Source of the DNA: Glaciihabitans sp.
Lineage (GTDB): Bacteria > Actinomycetota > Actinomycetes > Actinomycetales > Microbacteriaceae
Assembly: GCA_025463785.1 (NCBI GenBank)
Contig: JAODBD010000003.1
Location: forward strand, 248,001-312,000
Direction of reading: 5' to 3'
DNA: 64,000 bases
The notes under the pieces are model-generated. The model did not search any database. It worked only from the letters and a program-made list of their open reading frames with translations, and was not told the DNA's origin. Positions 17,550 to 25,939 of the stretch are shown here, piece by piece. Each line of letters opens with the position of its first letter. The stretch's first letter is position 1. The position numbers were made by a program, and so were the translations under genes.

Positions 17550-18623
17550 ATGACCCTCAAGTCACGGTTCGCCACCGGAGGAGTTCTCGCCCTCGCCGCC
17601 CTCACGCTCGCCGGGTGCAGCACGACTGCAGCCTCCACAACGTCGTCGGTTTCCACGCCGAACAAAGTCGAACCGCTCGTTCTGTACGCGGCTGAAGGAT
17701 ACGACGCCGTGATGGCCAAGGCGTTCACGAAGAAGACCGGCATCCCGGTGCAGGTTGATGACGACAGCACGGGACCGCTGCTGACGAAGATTGCGGCTGA
17801 GAAGAACAATCCACAGTGGTCGCTCCTGTGGGTCGACGGGGACACCGCCTTTGCATCGCTCGACAAGCAGGGTGAGCTGTTGCACTACGCGCCGACGGCC
17901 AGCTGGAACACCGTCGGGAAGACGCTCGTGCCGCTCGACAACAGCTACGACCCGACCGGGACGACCGTCATGGCTGGGCTCATCTACAACGCTGCTGCCG
18001 TCTCAAGCGTGCCGACGACCTACCAGGATCTGCTGGGCGCCGCCTACGCCAACAAGGTCGGAATGAACGATCCGTCGCAGTCGGGACCGACCTATCCATT
18101 CATCGCGGGCCTCATGAACCAACTGGGCGGCCAGGCTTCCGGAATCGCTGACGGCGAGGCGTACTTCACGAAGTTGAAGGCGAATGGACTCAAGGTTTAC
18201 CCGACCAACGGCGACACCCTTCATGCGCTGGAGACCGGTCAGATCGACTACGGCCTCATCCAGAGTTCCGCTGCGACGGGCGAAACCATCAAGGTGAAGC
18301 CGACGGCGAAATACCAGCCCAAGGTCGTGTATCTCGAAAAGTCCACTCTGCTTCCCAGCGTCATCGGTATCGACAAGGGAGTGGATGCGACCCAGCAAGC
18401 CGAAGCGAAACAGTTCGTCGACTTTGCACTGTCGCCTGCGGGTCAGGCGGTCATGCAAACCGGAGATGCCAGCGGCGACTCACTGTTCTGGCCGGTCGTC
18501 AACGGCGTCACCCCGCTCTCGCAGCTCTCGGCGTTCCCGTCGGCATACCAGCGCATCGACCCCGCGTATTGGGGACCGCTCCAAGCTCAGGTCGTGACCT
18601 GGTTCGACTCCACGATCAAATAA
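17550..18623 (+). CDS. ABC transporter substrate-binding lipoprotein (ferric iron type)
   Basis: The 357-residue protein starts with a lipoprotein signal (VLALAALTLAGC) and continues as an FbpA/AfuA-like periplasmic-fold protein (LVLYAAEGYDAVMAKAFTKKTGI, then a late LSPAGQAVMQTGD). It delivers the ligand to the permease encoded 13 bases downstream. AAGGAG precedes the ATG. Ferric iron is the commonest ligand for this family, but organic ligands occur. The adjacent COG4280-like protein with FTR1-like acidic motifs makes a metal plausible. Confidence 0.9.
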   Translation: MTLKSRFATGGVLALAALTLAGCSTTAASTTSSVSTPNKVEPLVLYAAEGYDAVMAKAFTKKTGIPVQVDDDSTGPLLTKIAAEKNNPQWSLLWVDGDTAFASLDKQGELLHYAPTASWNTVGKTLVPLDNSYDPTGTTVMAGLIYNAAAVSSVPTTYQDLLGAAYANKVGMNDPSQSGPTYPFIAGLMNQLGGQASGIADGEAYFTKLKANGLKVYPTNGDTLHALETGQIDYGLIQSSAATGETIKVKPTAKYQPKVVYLEKSTLLPSVIGIDKGVDATQQAEAKQFVDFALSPAGQAVMQTGDASGDSLFWPVVNGVTPLSQLSAFPSAYQRIDPAYWGPLQAQVVTWFDSTIK

Positions 18624-18636
18624 TCCAATTCCAGCA

Positions 18637-20496
18637 ATGTCAACGACCGCCGCGCAGGCTCGCAGGGCCGCCGACGGTGAGCCCGAAACCGACCGACAGG
18701 AACCGCTCCTGTTGGTCGGTGAGGCGATCGCAACTCCCGCGCGGTTGACCGGTGATGTCACGGTGAGGCAGTCGATCGCCGTCACCACCTGGCGCCGGCT
18801 GCGCCGAATCAAGCCGCTCACGCTGTTCTGGCTGCTGATCGTTCTCATTCTTGTGCTGCCCATCCTTCTGTTCCTGACCGTCGCGATAAGCCCCAGCCTG
18901 CTCGACCAGGGAACGCAAGCCTTCACGCTCTCGGCATTCGCCGACGCACTCACCGGGCAGCTTCTCGTCGGGTTTCTCAACTCGCTGATCATCGGGATAG
19001 CCACCGCGGTGATTTCCGCGGCCATTGGGTTCGCGCTGTCGTGGATAGTGCTGCGAACGGATGCGCCGGGTCGGCGGATCTGGACGGGCGTCGTGTTCGC
19101 GCTGCTACTCACGCCCTCGTACCTGATTGCGCTCGGTTGGGAGCGGCTGCTCGAGCCAAACGGTGTGCTGCAGGTGATCGGATGGGATGCCACCGGTCTG
19201 CGCGGAATTTTCTACGGACCAGTCGGAATCGTGGTCGTCCTGACGGTCAAGGGAATCCCATTCGCCTACCTCGCTATCTCCAACGCGCTGCGCGGACTCG
19301 GGCACGAGTATGAAGACGCGGTGCGGGTACACGGCGGCGGGCGGGTCGCGGCGATGAAGGCCGTGATCACCCTGCTTGCGCCCGCGATGTGGTCTGCTCT
19401 GGCTATCGTTTTCGCGGAGTCGATCAGCGACTTCGGGGTCGCATCGACTCTGGCGAACGACTCGCACTTTCCGGTGGCGACCTACACGCTCTACAACGCG
19501 ATCCAGGCGTTCCCGGTCAACTTCCCCGTGGCATCCGCGGTCAGCTGGCTGCTTCTGGTCTTGGTCGTCCTGGCGTTGTTCGCCCAAAATCGCGCTCTGC
19601 GCGGCCGGAGCTTTCGAGTGCTCGGAGGCAGATCGCGACCCGCGATACGGCACCAGCTCGGTCGTCGCGCAAAAGTGGTGACGACGGTATTCCTGGCGCT
19701 GTTGCTTGTGACCGCTCTCGGGGTTCCCACGTTCGGCGCTGTCGCGGCGTCCCTCATCGACGGCCTCGGTTCGCTTGCCGGGACTCATCAACTGGACCTG
19801 TCGAACTATCAGCGCGTGATCAGCAGCCCGCAGCTCAGCCAGCCGCTGATGTATTCCGCGGGGCTCGCCGCCATCGCCGCTACGGTGACCATCTTTCTCG
19901 CAGCGGTCTGTGCCCGATTGCTTGCCAACAGTGGCGCGTCCGTTGGCGGCCGCATCCTCGACCTCGTGCTTCTTGCCGCGGTCGCCCTACCGGGTATCGT
20001 CTTCGCCGCCGGATACATTTTTGCGTACAACCTACCGGTCGTGAACTCGCTCGGGATCCATATCTATGGCACGACCGCGCTCCTGCTTTTGGCCTACATC
20101 GCCACGGCACTGCCGTCCACATCGCGCGTGCTGGTGGGCACGATGAGCCAGATCCAGGAGTCGATGGCGCAGGCCTCCCGGGTTCACGGCAGCGGCGCCA
20201 TCCGGTCATGGCTTTCCATTGTTCTGCCTATCACGGCGCGGCCGCTGTTGACGGCGTGGCTGCTGACGTACACGGCGACGCTCCTCGAATTGCCGGTTTC
20301 CCAATTGCTTGCGCCGCCCGGCTCCGAGCCGATCTCCGTCGGCATCACCTCGACCCTTGGCAAGTACGACTTCGGCGGCGGAACCGCGATGGAAGTGCTC
20401 GCAATTCTTTCGGCTCTGGTTGTCGTCGCCGTGGCGTATGCCCTGTTCAGATTTGTCGCTCCGGCTGGCTGGAAAAACATAGGAGGAACGCGATGA
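18637..20496 (+). CDS. ABC transporter permease, two fused membrane domains (FbpB type)
   Basis: The 619-residue permease has an N-terminal cytoplasmic extension of about 60 residues and two permease domains with EAA-type loops (HEYEDAVRVHGGGRVAAMK and ESMAQASRVHGSGAIRSW). It forms the channel of the importer with the lipoprotein before it and the ATPase after it. Its stop overlaps the ATPase start by four bases. It is similar in layout to the permease at 2355-4118, but it belongs to a separate transporter with its own binding protein. Confidence 0.92.
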   Translation: MSTTAAQARRAADGEPETDRQEPLLLVGEAIATPARLTGDVTVRQSIAVTTWRRLRRIKPLTLFWLLIVLILVLPILLFLTVAISPSLLDQGTQAFTLSAFADALTGQLLVGFLNSLIIGIATAVISAAIGFALSWIVLRTDAPGRRIWTGVVFALLLTPSYLIALGWERLLEPNGVLQVIGWDATGLRGIFYGPVGIVVVLTVKGIPFAYLAISNALRGLGHEYEDAVRVHGGGRVAAMKAVITLLAPAMWSALAIVFAESISDFGVASTLANDSHFPVATYTLYNAIQAFPVNFPVASAVSWLLLVLVVLALFAQNRALRGRSFRVLGGRSRPAIRHQLGRRAKVVTTVFLALLLVTALGVPTFGAVAASLIDGLGSLAGTHQLDLSNYQRVISSPQLSQPLMYSAGLAAIAATVTIFLAAVCARLLANSGASVGGRILDLVLLAAVALPGIVFAAGYIFAYNLPVVNSLGIHIYGTTALLLLAYIATALPSTSRVLVGTMSQIQESMAQASRVHGSGAIRSWLSIVLPITARPLLTAWLLTYTATLLELPVSQLLAPPGSEPISVGITSTLGKYDFGGGTAMEVLAILSALVVVAVAYALFRFVAPAGWKNIGGTR

Positions 20497-21665
20497 CCGT
20501 GATCCAAAGTTCAGGCCCTGCGCGAGAACTCACCGCGGAATCGCGCGGCGAGGGCGTTCACATCCGGGGAGTGCGAAAGGCCTACGGGACGGTCGAGGCG
20601 CTGAAGGGCGTCGACCTCGACATCGCAGCATCCCAGTTCACGGTGTTGCTCGGCCCATCCGGCTCGGGGAAAACCACGCTGCTCCGGGGCATCGCGGGGA
20701 TCGAGCGGTTTGATGTCGGCAGCGTTCACTTCGGTGACAAACTGATCAGCCGGGGCAGCCACCACCTCCCATCGGAGCGGCGGGGGCTCAGCATGGTATT
20801 TCAGGACTACGCGCTCTGGCCGCATATGACCGTTCGCCAGAACGTCGCGTATGCCATCCGGCGGCAACGCCTCGGGGCGACGGCGGCCGAACTTCGAGTG
20901 GTCGAAGCGCTCGATCGCGTCGGTCTCTCGGCGAAGTCAGCCGCGTACCCGCACGAACTTTCCGGCGGACAGCAGCAACGGGTCGCTCTCGCCCGTGCGA
21001 TCGTCGGTGACCCGCCCCTGGTTCTCTTCGACGAGCCGCTATCGAATCTGGATGCCGACCTGCGTGAACGCCTGCGGGTCGAGATCGCGACTCTCACCCG
21101 GGCATCCGGAGCGACGGCGCTGTACATCACGCATGACCAGGCTGAAGCCTTCGCGCTGGCCGACCAAATAGGGGTTCTCAATCAGGGCCGCATTGAGCAA
21201 CTCGGTACGCCAGAGCAGATCTACCAGGCACCCGCGACGCAGTTCGTCGCCCGGTTCACCGGGCTTGGCGGGTCATTCGTGGGCAAATACGTCGGTGACA
21301 GAGGCGGGTACGGGCAGGTCCGAGTGGGTGAGCACCAACTGCGCTGCGTTCCATCGTCGACCGTGGCCAGGCACATCGATGTCGAATTGCTCATCCGGCC
21401 AACTGCCTCTCGCCTGCTGCCGAGACCAGAGGGCTGGCCCACTTCGGCGTCCGAGAACCTGGAAGACATCGAGGCGACAATCGTCGATGTGGCTTACCGC
21501 GGCAGGGGATACGACCATGTGGTCGACTGCGCGTATGGGAGGCTCGTCGGTGTGTTCGATGTGCAGGCGTGGCCTCGCGGCACACGTTGCCTTTTGCGAA
21601 TAGAACCGGATGGATGCCTGGCCTTCCCCGCCGAGGATCGTGCAACACGATCTAACAGCCGTTAG
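20493..21665 (+). CDS. ABC transporter ATP-binding protein (FbpC type)
   Basis: The 390-residue ATPase has Walker A (GPSGSGKTT), signature LSGGQQQRVALARAI, Walker B (LVLFDEPLSNLD) and ITHDQAEA, followed by a TOBE-like C-terminal third. The ATG at 20493 lies inside the permease stop (ATGA) with AGGAGG seven bases upstream. The final codons and the TAG stop overlap the candidate operator at 21652-21665, which serves the next gene. Confidence 0.93.
   Translation: MTVIQSSGPARELTAESRGEGVHIRGVRKAYGTVEALKGVDLDIAASQFTVLLGPSGSGKTTLLRGIAGIERFDVGSVHFGDKLISRGSHHLPSERRGLSMVFQDYALWPHMTVRQNVAYAIRRQRLGATAAELRVVEALDRVGLSAKSAAYPHELSGGQQQRVALARAIVGDPPLVLFDEPLSNLDADLRERLRVEIATLTRASGATALYITHDQAEAFALADQIGVLNQGRIEQLGTPEQIYQAPATQFVARFTGLGGSFVGKYVGDRGGYGQVRVGEHQLRCVPSSTVARHIDVELLIRPTASRLLPRPEGWPTSASENLEDIEATIVDVAYRGRGYDHVVDCAYGRLVGVFDVQAWPRGTRCLLRIEPDGCLAFPAEDRATRSNSR
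21652..21665. promoter_or_regulatory. perfect palindromic operator candidate CTAAC-N4-GTTAG
   Basis: CTAACAGCCGTTAG is a perfect inverted repeat that straddles the TAG stop of the ATPase gene, 50 bases before the COG4280-like gene. It matches the site at 17498-17511. A promoter for 21716 at the end of the ABC operon would allow control by the same regulator. Confidence 0.5.
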
Positions 21666-21715
21666 TATTTACTTCAAACACATATCGCAATCGAAAGATC
21701 GTCGGGAGATCTAAC

Positions 21716-22738
21716 ATGAACGACACCGCACTATTCATCGCCGTCTTTCTCGCCTGCGTAGTTGAAGCGGTCGAAGCAACGACGATCGTTCTGGCGGCAG
21801 GTGCGACCCGAAACTGGCGGTCCGCTTTTGTGGGTGTGTTCTCGGGCGTGGTTGTCCTCGCCATCGCAGTGGCGGTCGCTGGCCCCGCGATTTCGCTGCT
21901 GCCGCTCGGAGTGCTGAGACTGGTTGTCGGCGGACTCCTGCTCGTGTTCGGATTGCAGTGGATGCGCAAGGCGATCCTGCGCGCGAGCGGCTACAAGCCT
22001 TTGCACGACGAGACACTGATCTACCAAAAGCAGGTGGCGGCTGCGGCCGGCATCCCGAGAGAATCACGATTCGGCGTATCGGACTGGTACGCGTTCACCC
22101 TCGCGTTCAAAGGTGTCGTGCTCGAGGGCCTTGAAGTCGTGTTCATCGTGCTCACGTTTGGAACCAACCAGCACAACATCCCGCTCGCAACTTTGGGGGC
22201 GGGTGTGGCCATCCTGCTCGTCGTCATTCTCGGGGTTGCCGTCAAGGGACCGCTCTCGCGGGTGCCCGAGAACACGCTCAAATTCGTTGTCGGGATCATG
22301 CTGACGAGCTTCGGCACCTTCTGGGGCGCCGAGGGTGCTGGCGCTATCTGGCCGGGAGCCGACCTGGCCCTGCTGGTGATCGTGCCGGCCATCGCCGTGT
22401 TCGCCCTGGCGGTTGTGCTGATTCTTCGCGCCCGCCGCCTCGCCCGTCAGCCAGCGGTGTCTGTGAGCCAGGCGTCGCATCCTGTTCCGCAGAGTGCAGG
22501 AGTGCCGGCGAAGGCTGAGCCACATGTACGCGCCGTTCATCCGATTGAGCGGCTCAAGAGCTTCGGCCTGTTCTGGTACGACTTCGTCATCGGTGATGAC
22601 TGGCAGATCGCTGCCGGAGTCGCGATCGGTCTCGCCGCGACCTTTGCGCTGAGTCTCGTTTCGCCCATGGCCTGGGTGGTCGGCCCCGTCGTCGTGCTGC
22701 TGCTGCTGCCGTGGGGGATCAGGCGCGCACTTCGCTGA
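21716..22738 (+). CDS. COG4280-like multi-pass membrane protein
   Basis: The 340-residue protein has about seven or eight membrane segments and a polar stretch near residues 240-285. Two similar motifs lie inside membrane segments: EAVEATTIVLAAG near residue 18 and EGLEVVFIVLTFG near 139. These resemble the REGLE motifs of FTR1 iron permeases, and the two halves look like an internal duplication. I recognise it as the uncharacterised COG4280 type, not as FTR1 itself. A function in metal or cation transport is inferred from the motifs, the ferric-type ABC genes before it and the ChrB-like gene after it. Confidence 0.7.
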   Translation: MNDTALFIAVFLACVVEAVEATTIVLAAGATRNWRSAFVGVFSGVVVLAIAVAVAGPAISLLPLGVLRLVVGGLLLVFGLQWMRKAILRASGYKPLHDETLIYQKQVAAAAGIPRESRFGVSDWYAFTLAFKGVVLEGLEVVFIVLTFGTNQHNIPLATLGAGVAILLVVILGVAVKGPLSRVPENTLKFVVGIMLTSFGTFWGAEGAGAIWPGADLALLVIVPAIAVFALAVVLILRARRLARQPAVSVSQASHPVPQSAGVPAKAEPHVRAVHPIERLKSFGLFWYDFVIGDDWQIAAGVAIGLAATFALSLVSPMAWVVGPVVVLLLLPWGIRRALR

Positions 22739-22744
22739 CGGCGG

Positions 22745-23314
22745 TCAGTGCCCCTCGGGCTCCTCGGCGTAGACCCTGGCGGCGTACTCTTCGAGCGCCT
22801 GTTCGCATTTCTTCAACTCGGCTTCAGCGAGGATGCGACCGGGCGCATCGAAGACATCCCGGCCGCGCACCTTCTCGAACCAATTGACAAGCTTGGTGTA
22901 GTCGACTTCGTTCTCTTCGAGTTCGGCATAGCTGAAATGCGACTTCTCGTACTCGTGCTCGACCTCGGCCAAAAATCCCCGGCACCGGTCGAGGATCTCG
23001 TCGTACTCGTCGGCGCGCGCGGCCTGGAACGTGGCAATCACAGTTGACTCGCCGACCAGCACCGCTGATTTCATGAGCGTTGCAGTACCCGACATCTGAA
23101 CAATCTCGTGTTGCAGCTTGCGCATCGAGCGCTCCGCCGGCGCGCTCATCGGCAGTGCGGCAACGGAGTTCTGCAGGTAGACCGCGCCGAGCGCCTTCAG
23201 TCGTCGCCACGCGGTCGCGCGCAGTCGCGTCGGCTCCGAAGGGATGCGATAGACCAGCACCAGCCACCCCTGCGGCGAGCCTGTTTTTGCGGCCACGGGG
23301 CCATCCTCTGTCAC
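22745..23314 (-). CDS. ChrB-like protein (ChrB N-terminal domain only)
   Basis: The 189-residue protein matches the N-terminal half of chromate-resistance ChrB (WLVLVYRIPSEPTRLRATAWRRLKALGAVYLQNSV). Full ChrB proteins are about 300 residues and carry a second domain that is absent here. ChrB is reported as a chromate-responsive regulator in some bacteria; stand-alone N-domains are common in actinobacteria and less well understood. The GTG start is taken at 23314. It is convergent with the COG4280-like gene, six bases from stop to stop. A ChrA transporter gene lies far away at 60850-62028. Confidence 0.8.
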   Translation of the reverse strand: MTEDGPVAAKTGSPQGWLVLVYRIPSEPTRLRATAWRRLKALGAVYLQNSVAALPMSAPAERSMRKLQHEIVQMSGTATLMKSAVLVGESTVIATFQAARADEYDEILDRCRGFLAEVEHEYEKSHFSYAELEENEVDYTKLVNWFEKVRGRDVFDAPGRILAEAELKKCEQALEEYAARVYAEEPEGH

Positions 23315-23387
23315 GATGCGATCCTACCGAGGACTGGTGAACGTCTAGAGTGGCGCACCACTCTGGCAATTCAGGGCCGGCGCAAAC

Positions 23388-23798
23388 CTAAATATTGGCC
23401 GCCGTCAACAGCGCCTCGAACGGCGCGGTCACGACGATGCCCTCGACCTCGCGCGCGAGTTGCTCGTCGACCGTCACGAAGGCATCCGCCTGCAACTGTG
23501 CCACCGAGACGTACTCGGCGTTCGTGGTGTCGTCCCAGTCGAGCTGCTCCGCCAGTCGCCAGGCCACACCGCGCGAGACGCGATCGCCGAGGAGGCGGAT
23601 GCGCATCGTGGTGATCCCGTCGAGGATCGCGCGCGCCTCATCCTTGCTGAGATCCCCCTGACGCACGGCCCGATAGAGGTGCGACAGGGCCTGGGTCTGC
23701 AGCGACTTCGGCGCGACGAGTTGATGCTCGTCGGGCACGGTGATCCCCTCGCGGACGAGGCGGACCGCGGTGAGGGCATCAATGGCGTATCGCGTCAT
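23388..23798 (-). CDS. PIN-domain-like protein (VapC-type)
   Basis: The 136-residue protein fits a PIN nuclease: an early Asp (MTRYAIDALTAVRLV), a central NAEYVSVAQ with the family's acidic residue, and AFVTVDEQLAREV near the end. PIN proteins are often VapC toxins, but no antitoxin gene is visible on either side, so it may be solitary. I chose the ATG at 23798; the longer upstream frame is Arg-rich and unlikely. A copy of its first codons and promoter-proximal DNA recurs at 24311-24369. Confidence 0.7.
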   Translation of the reverse strand: MTRYAIDALTAVRLVREGITVPDEHQLVAPKSLQTQALSHLYRAVRQGDLSKDEARAILDGITTMRIRLLGDRVSRGVAWRLAEQLDWDDTTNAEYVSVAQLQADAFVTVDEQLAREVEGIVVTAPFEALLTAANI

Positions 23799-23887
23799 GA
23801 TTCCATTGTGCGCACCGGCGCCGACAATCGCAGTTCTGATCTCACTAAGCTCTTTCGCCGCAGGAAAGTTGGTCGTACTGTGACGGG

Positions 23888-24253
23888 ATGATAGGCACAC
23901 TTGACGTCGTCGTTTTTGACTGCCCTGACCCCGACCGACTAGCCGACTTCTACGCAGAGGTGCTGGGGATGCGGAAGTTCGCGGATGACCCGAGCTGGGC
24001 AGAAATCGTCGGTCCAGACGGCGCGCGTCCCATTCTGGCGTTCCAACGGGTCGACGACTACACGGCACCGCAGTGGCCCGGGCAGATCGTTCCTCAGCAG
24101 TTGCATCTCGATGTGAAGGTCGATGATTTGGATGTTGCCGAGAAAGCAGTCCTCGCCCTGGGGGCGACCAGCACGGGCTCTGGGCAGTCCACTTTCCGCG
24201 TCTATCTGGATCCTGCCGGGCATCCGTTCTGTCTCATTCGTCCGAGCGATTAG
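23888..24253 (+). CDS. VOC family protein (glyoxalase-like, single module)
   Basis: The 121-residue protein has the two half-modules of a small VOC protein (GTLDVVVFDCPDPDRLADFY and QQLHLDVKVDDLDVAEKAVL) and ends in GHPFCLIRPSD, typical of a family of uncharacterised actinobacterial glyoxalase-like proteins. Its last 12 codons are part of the 88-bp direct repeat that recurs at 25940. It is divergent from the PIN gene. Confidence 0.85.
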   Translation: MIGTLDVVVFDCPDPDRLADFYAEVLGMRKFADDPSWAEIVGPDGARPILAFQRVDDYTAPQWPGQIVPQQLHLDVKVDDLDVAEKAVLALGATSTGSGQSTFRVYLDPAGHPFCLIRPSD

Positions 24254-24304
24254 CCGCGCACCACTCCAGGTCGCAGCCAGGAGGCGAACGACTCGATCTG
24301 GTCG
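24217..24304. repeat. 88-bp direct repeat, copy 1
   Basis: These 88 bases match 25940-26027 at 86 positions. The repeat covers the last codons of a VOC gene and, on the other strand, the last codons of a winged-helix gene. Copy 1 has the intact VOC gene and only the tail of the winged-helix gene. Confidence 0.95.
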
Positions 24305-24342
24305 AGGATCGCGGCGAGGGCGTCGATGGCGTATCGCGTCAC
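24250..24342 (-). pseudogene. chimeric remnant: PIN-gene start joined to winged-helix-gene end
   Basis: A 30-codon frame from a GTG at 24342 begins VTRYAIDALAAIL, nearly the start of the PIN protein (MTRYAIDALTAV), and ends IESFASWLRPGVVRG, nearly the end of the winged-helix protein. It is best read as a deletion scar that joins two gene ends, not as a working gene. DNA upstream of it (24343-24369) also matches the region upstream of the PIN gene. Confidence 0.8.
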
Positions 24343-24382
24343 GATCCATTGTGCGCACGGGCGCCGACACCAATCCTGGCGA

Positions 24383-24886
24383 TTACGAGGATGCCGTTGT
24401 TCGCGCCAACGCGCTCGCTGCCAGGACGAAGGATGTCCCGGTGAATACCGTCCGCGCGAGATGGGCGACATCCCAGCGAGTCGCGACAGAAGCGAAATCA
24501 ATGGGGATCACGCCCGTCGGCCACGCCTGGATGGTCGCGTTCAGGGGGAAATGTATGAGCACGGTGATGAGCATCCCGGCTATCCCGCAGGCCAACGCGA
24601 TGGCAAGCAGCTTCCTGATTGCGGCGTCATGACCGCGCACGAGGCTGATGACGATGGCGATGGATGTCACGGCACCGATCGCGGGCAGGGTGGCCGTGTA
24701 AAGCACGGTAGTTGCCTGGTGAAACGCGATGTAGGCGATGGGATTGCCCCGCAGCGCCAGATCGGCCAGAAGGACGGCAACCAACGAGCCAGCGAGCAGG
24801 CCGCTCGAAAGCACGGCTGTCCGGATGGTGACGGCTAGCAGTCGGGTTGGCGCGACGCCTGCAACCCGTGGTGCGACCGTGGTCAT
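24383..24886 (-). CDS. DUF1772-like membrane protein
   Basis: The 167-residue protein has four predicted membrane segments and the DUF1772 landmark HFPLNATIQAWPTG, followed by RWDVAHLARTVFTG. The family includes anthrone-oxygenase-like and uncharacterised membrane proteins. Its ATG overlaps the stop of the next upstream gene (ATGA). It lies within the segment bracketed by the 88-bp repeats and probably belongs to the TetR-controlled pair. Confidence 0.75.
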   Translation of the reverse strand: MTTVAPRVAGVAPTRLLAVTIRTAVLSSGLLAGSLVAVLLADLALRGNPIAYIAFHQATTVLYTATLPAIGAVTSIAIVISLVRGHDAAIRKLLAIALACGIAGMLITVLIHFPLNATIQAWPTGVIPIDFASVATRWDVAHLARTVFTGTSFVLAASALARTTASS

Positions 24887-25179
24887 TGACTGACCGCCTT
24901 GCCGGTGATATCGATGACGTCGAGAACCATGACCTCGGGCTCGACGCCGGGCCGGGAGCCACCGAAGGCTGCGTCGACTGCGGCATGGATGCGGTCGTCG
25001 AACGCACGGGTGCAGGCCTCCTCGGATTCCCAGACGTCCATGTAGCGCAGCCCGCCGTCCTCACGACGCACGCAAAGGTGTAGCAGCAGGCCGTCGAATG
25101 GGGATGTGCCGAGCGCTTCCATGACGCGGCCATATCCCGCCTCATCGATCGGGACATCCTGAATAAATGCGTAGACCAT
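24883..25179 (-). CDS. small dimeric alpha-beta barrel-type protein (ABM-like)
   Basis: The 98-residue protein has the size and pattern of stress-responsive or antibiotic-monooxygenase-like barrels (VYAFIQDVPID, then RYMDVWESEEACTRAFDDRI). Specific catalytic residues are not identifiable. It is the first gene of a two-gene operon with the DUF1772 protein, divergent from a TetR gene across a clear palindrome. Confidence 0.65.
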   Translation of the reverse strand: MVYAFIQDVPIDEAGYGRVMEALGTSPFDGLLLHLCVRREDGGLRYMDVWESEEACTRAFDDRIHAAVDAAFGGSRPGVEPEVMVLDVIDITGKAVSQ

Positions 25180-25196
25180 GAGTGACTCCTCAATTG

Positions 25197-25215
25197 ATCC
25201 GAATGTCTTTCGGAT
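25197..25215. promoter_or_regulatory. TetR-type operator palindrome
   Basis: ATCCGAATGTCTTTCGGAT has perfect 7-base arms around a 5-base centre. It lies 17 bases before the leftward gene and 26 bases before the TetR start, as expected for a site that represses both. Confidence 0.7.
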
Positions 25216-25241
25216 GAATATGTATTACTCTGGACTTTGTG

Positions 25242-25898
25242 ATGGAAACTGTCAATAGCCCGCGCCGCTACAGTTCACCGCTTCGAACAGGACAGGCGGC
25301 GACTACCCGACTGCAGGTGTTGGATGCCGCTTGGCAGCTCTTCACAACGCAGGGCTACGTGGCCACGACAGTCACCCAGGTGGCCGTCGCTGCTGGCGTC
25401 TCCGTTGACACCCTTTACGCCACAGTTGGGCGCAAGCCGGTCATCCTCAGGGAGGTCGTCGAGTCGGCGATCTCGGGCACCGGCAACGCGGTTCCCGCGG
25501 AGGAGCGCGACTACGTGATTAGGGTCAGACAGGCCAGCGGCGCGGCGATGAAGATCCGCATCTACGCGGACGCGGTGGCCGCGATGAGTCCACGAACCGC
25601 ACCCGTATTCATTGCCCTCCGGGACGCCGCCCACACCGACGCCGAATGCGCATCCCTCGAGACCGAGATCTCATTCCGTCGCGCATCGAACATGCTGCTG
25701 TTCGCGGCCGACCTGCGCGATACAGGCGAATTGCGCACAGACGTGTCCGATCAATTCATCGCGGATGTCGTCTGGGCCACGGCTGGAGCGGAGCACTACA
25801 CGCAACTGGTAATCGCAAGAGGCTGGACTTCCCAGCAGTTCGGCGACTACCTCGCCGAGGTGTGGACGCGTATGTTCTCGGCGCCAGTAGTGTCCTGA
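25242..25898 (+). CDS. TetR/AcrR family regulator
   Basis: The 218-residue protein has a TetR helix-turn-helix near residues 20-65 (AAWQLFTTQGYVATTVTQVA, then AGVSVDTLYATVGRKP) and a variable ligand domain. The ATG at 25242 is preferred to the adjoining GTG at 25239. It is divergent from the ABM-like/DUF1772 pair and probably represses it through the palindrome at 25197. Confidence 0.9.
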   Translation: METVNSPRRYSSPLRTGQAATTRLQVLDAAWQLFTTQGYVATTVTQVAVAAGVSVDTLYATVGRKPVILREVVESAISGTGNAVPAEERDYVIRVRQASGAAMKIRIYADAVAAMSPRTAPVFIALRDAAHTDAECASLETEISFRRASNMLLFAADLRDTGELRTDVSDQFIADVVWATAGAEHYTQLVIARGWTSQQFGDYLAEVWTRMFSAPVVS

Positions 25899-25939
25899 CC
25901 GTCGGTTGCCTCTCGACGCGGAGCTCGACGTTCTGGACG

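Noticed and set aside
24305-25939. Insertion sequence or integrative element
   Set aside because: The segment has direct repeats of its borders but no transposase or integrase gene and no terminal inverted repeats.
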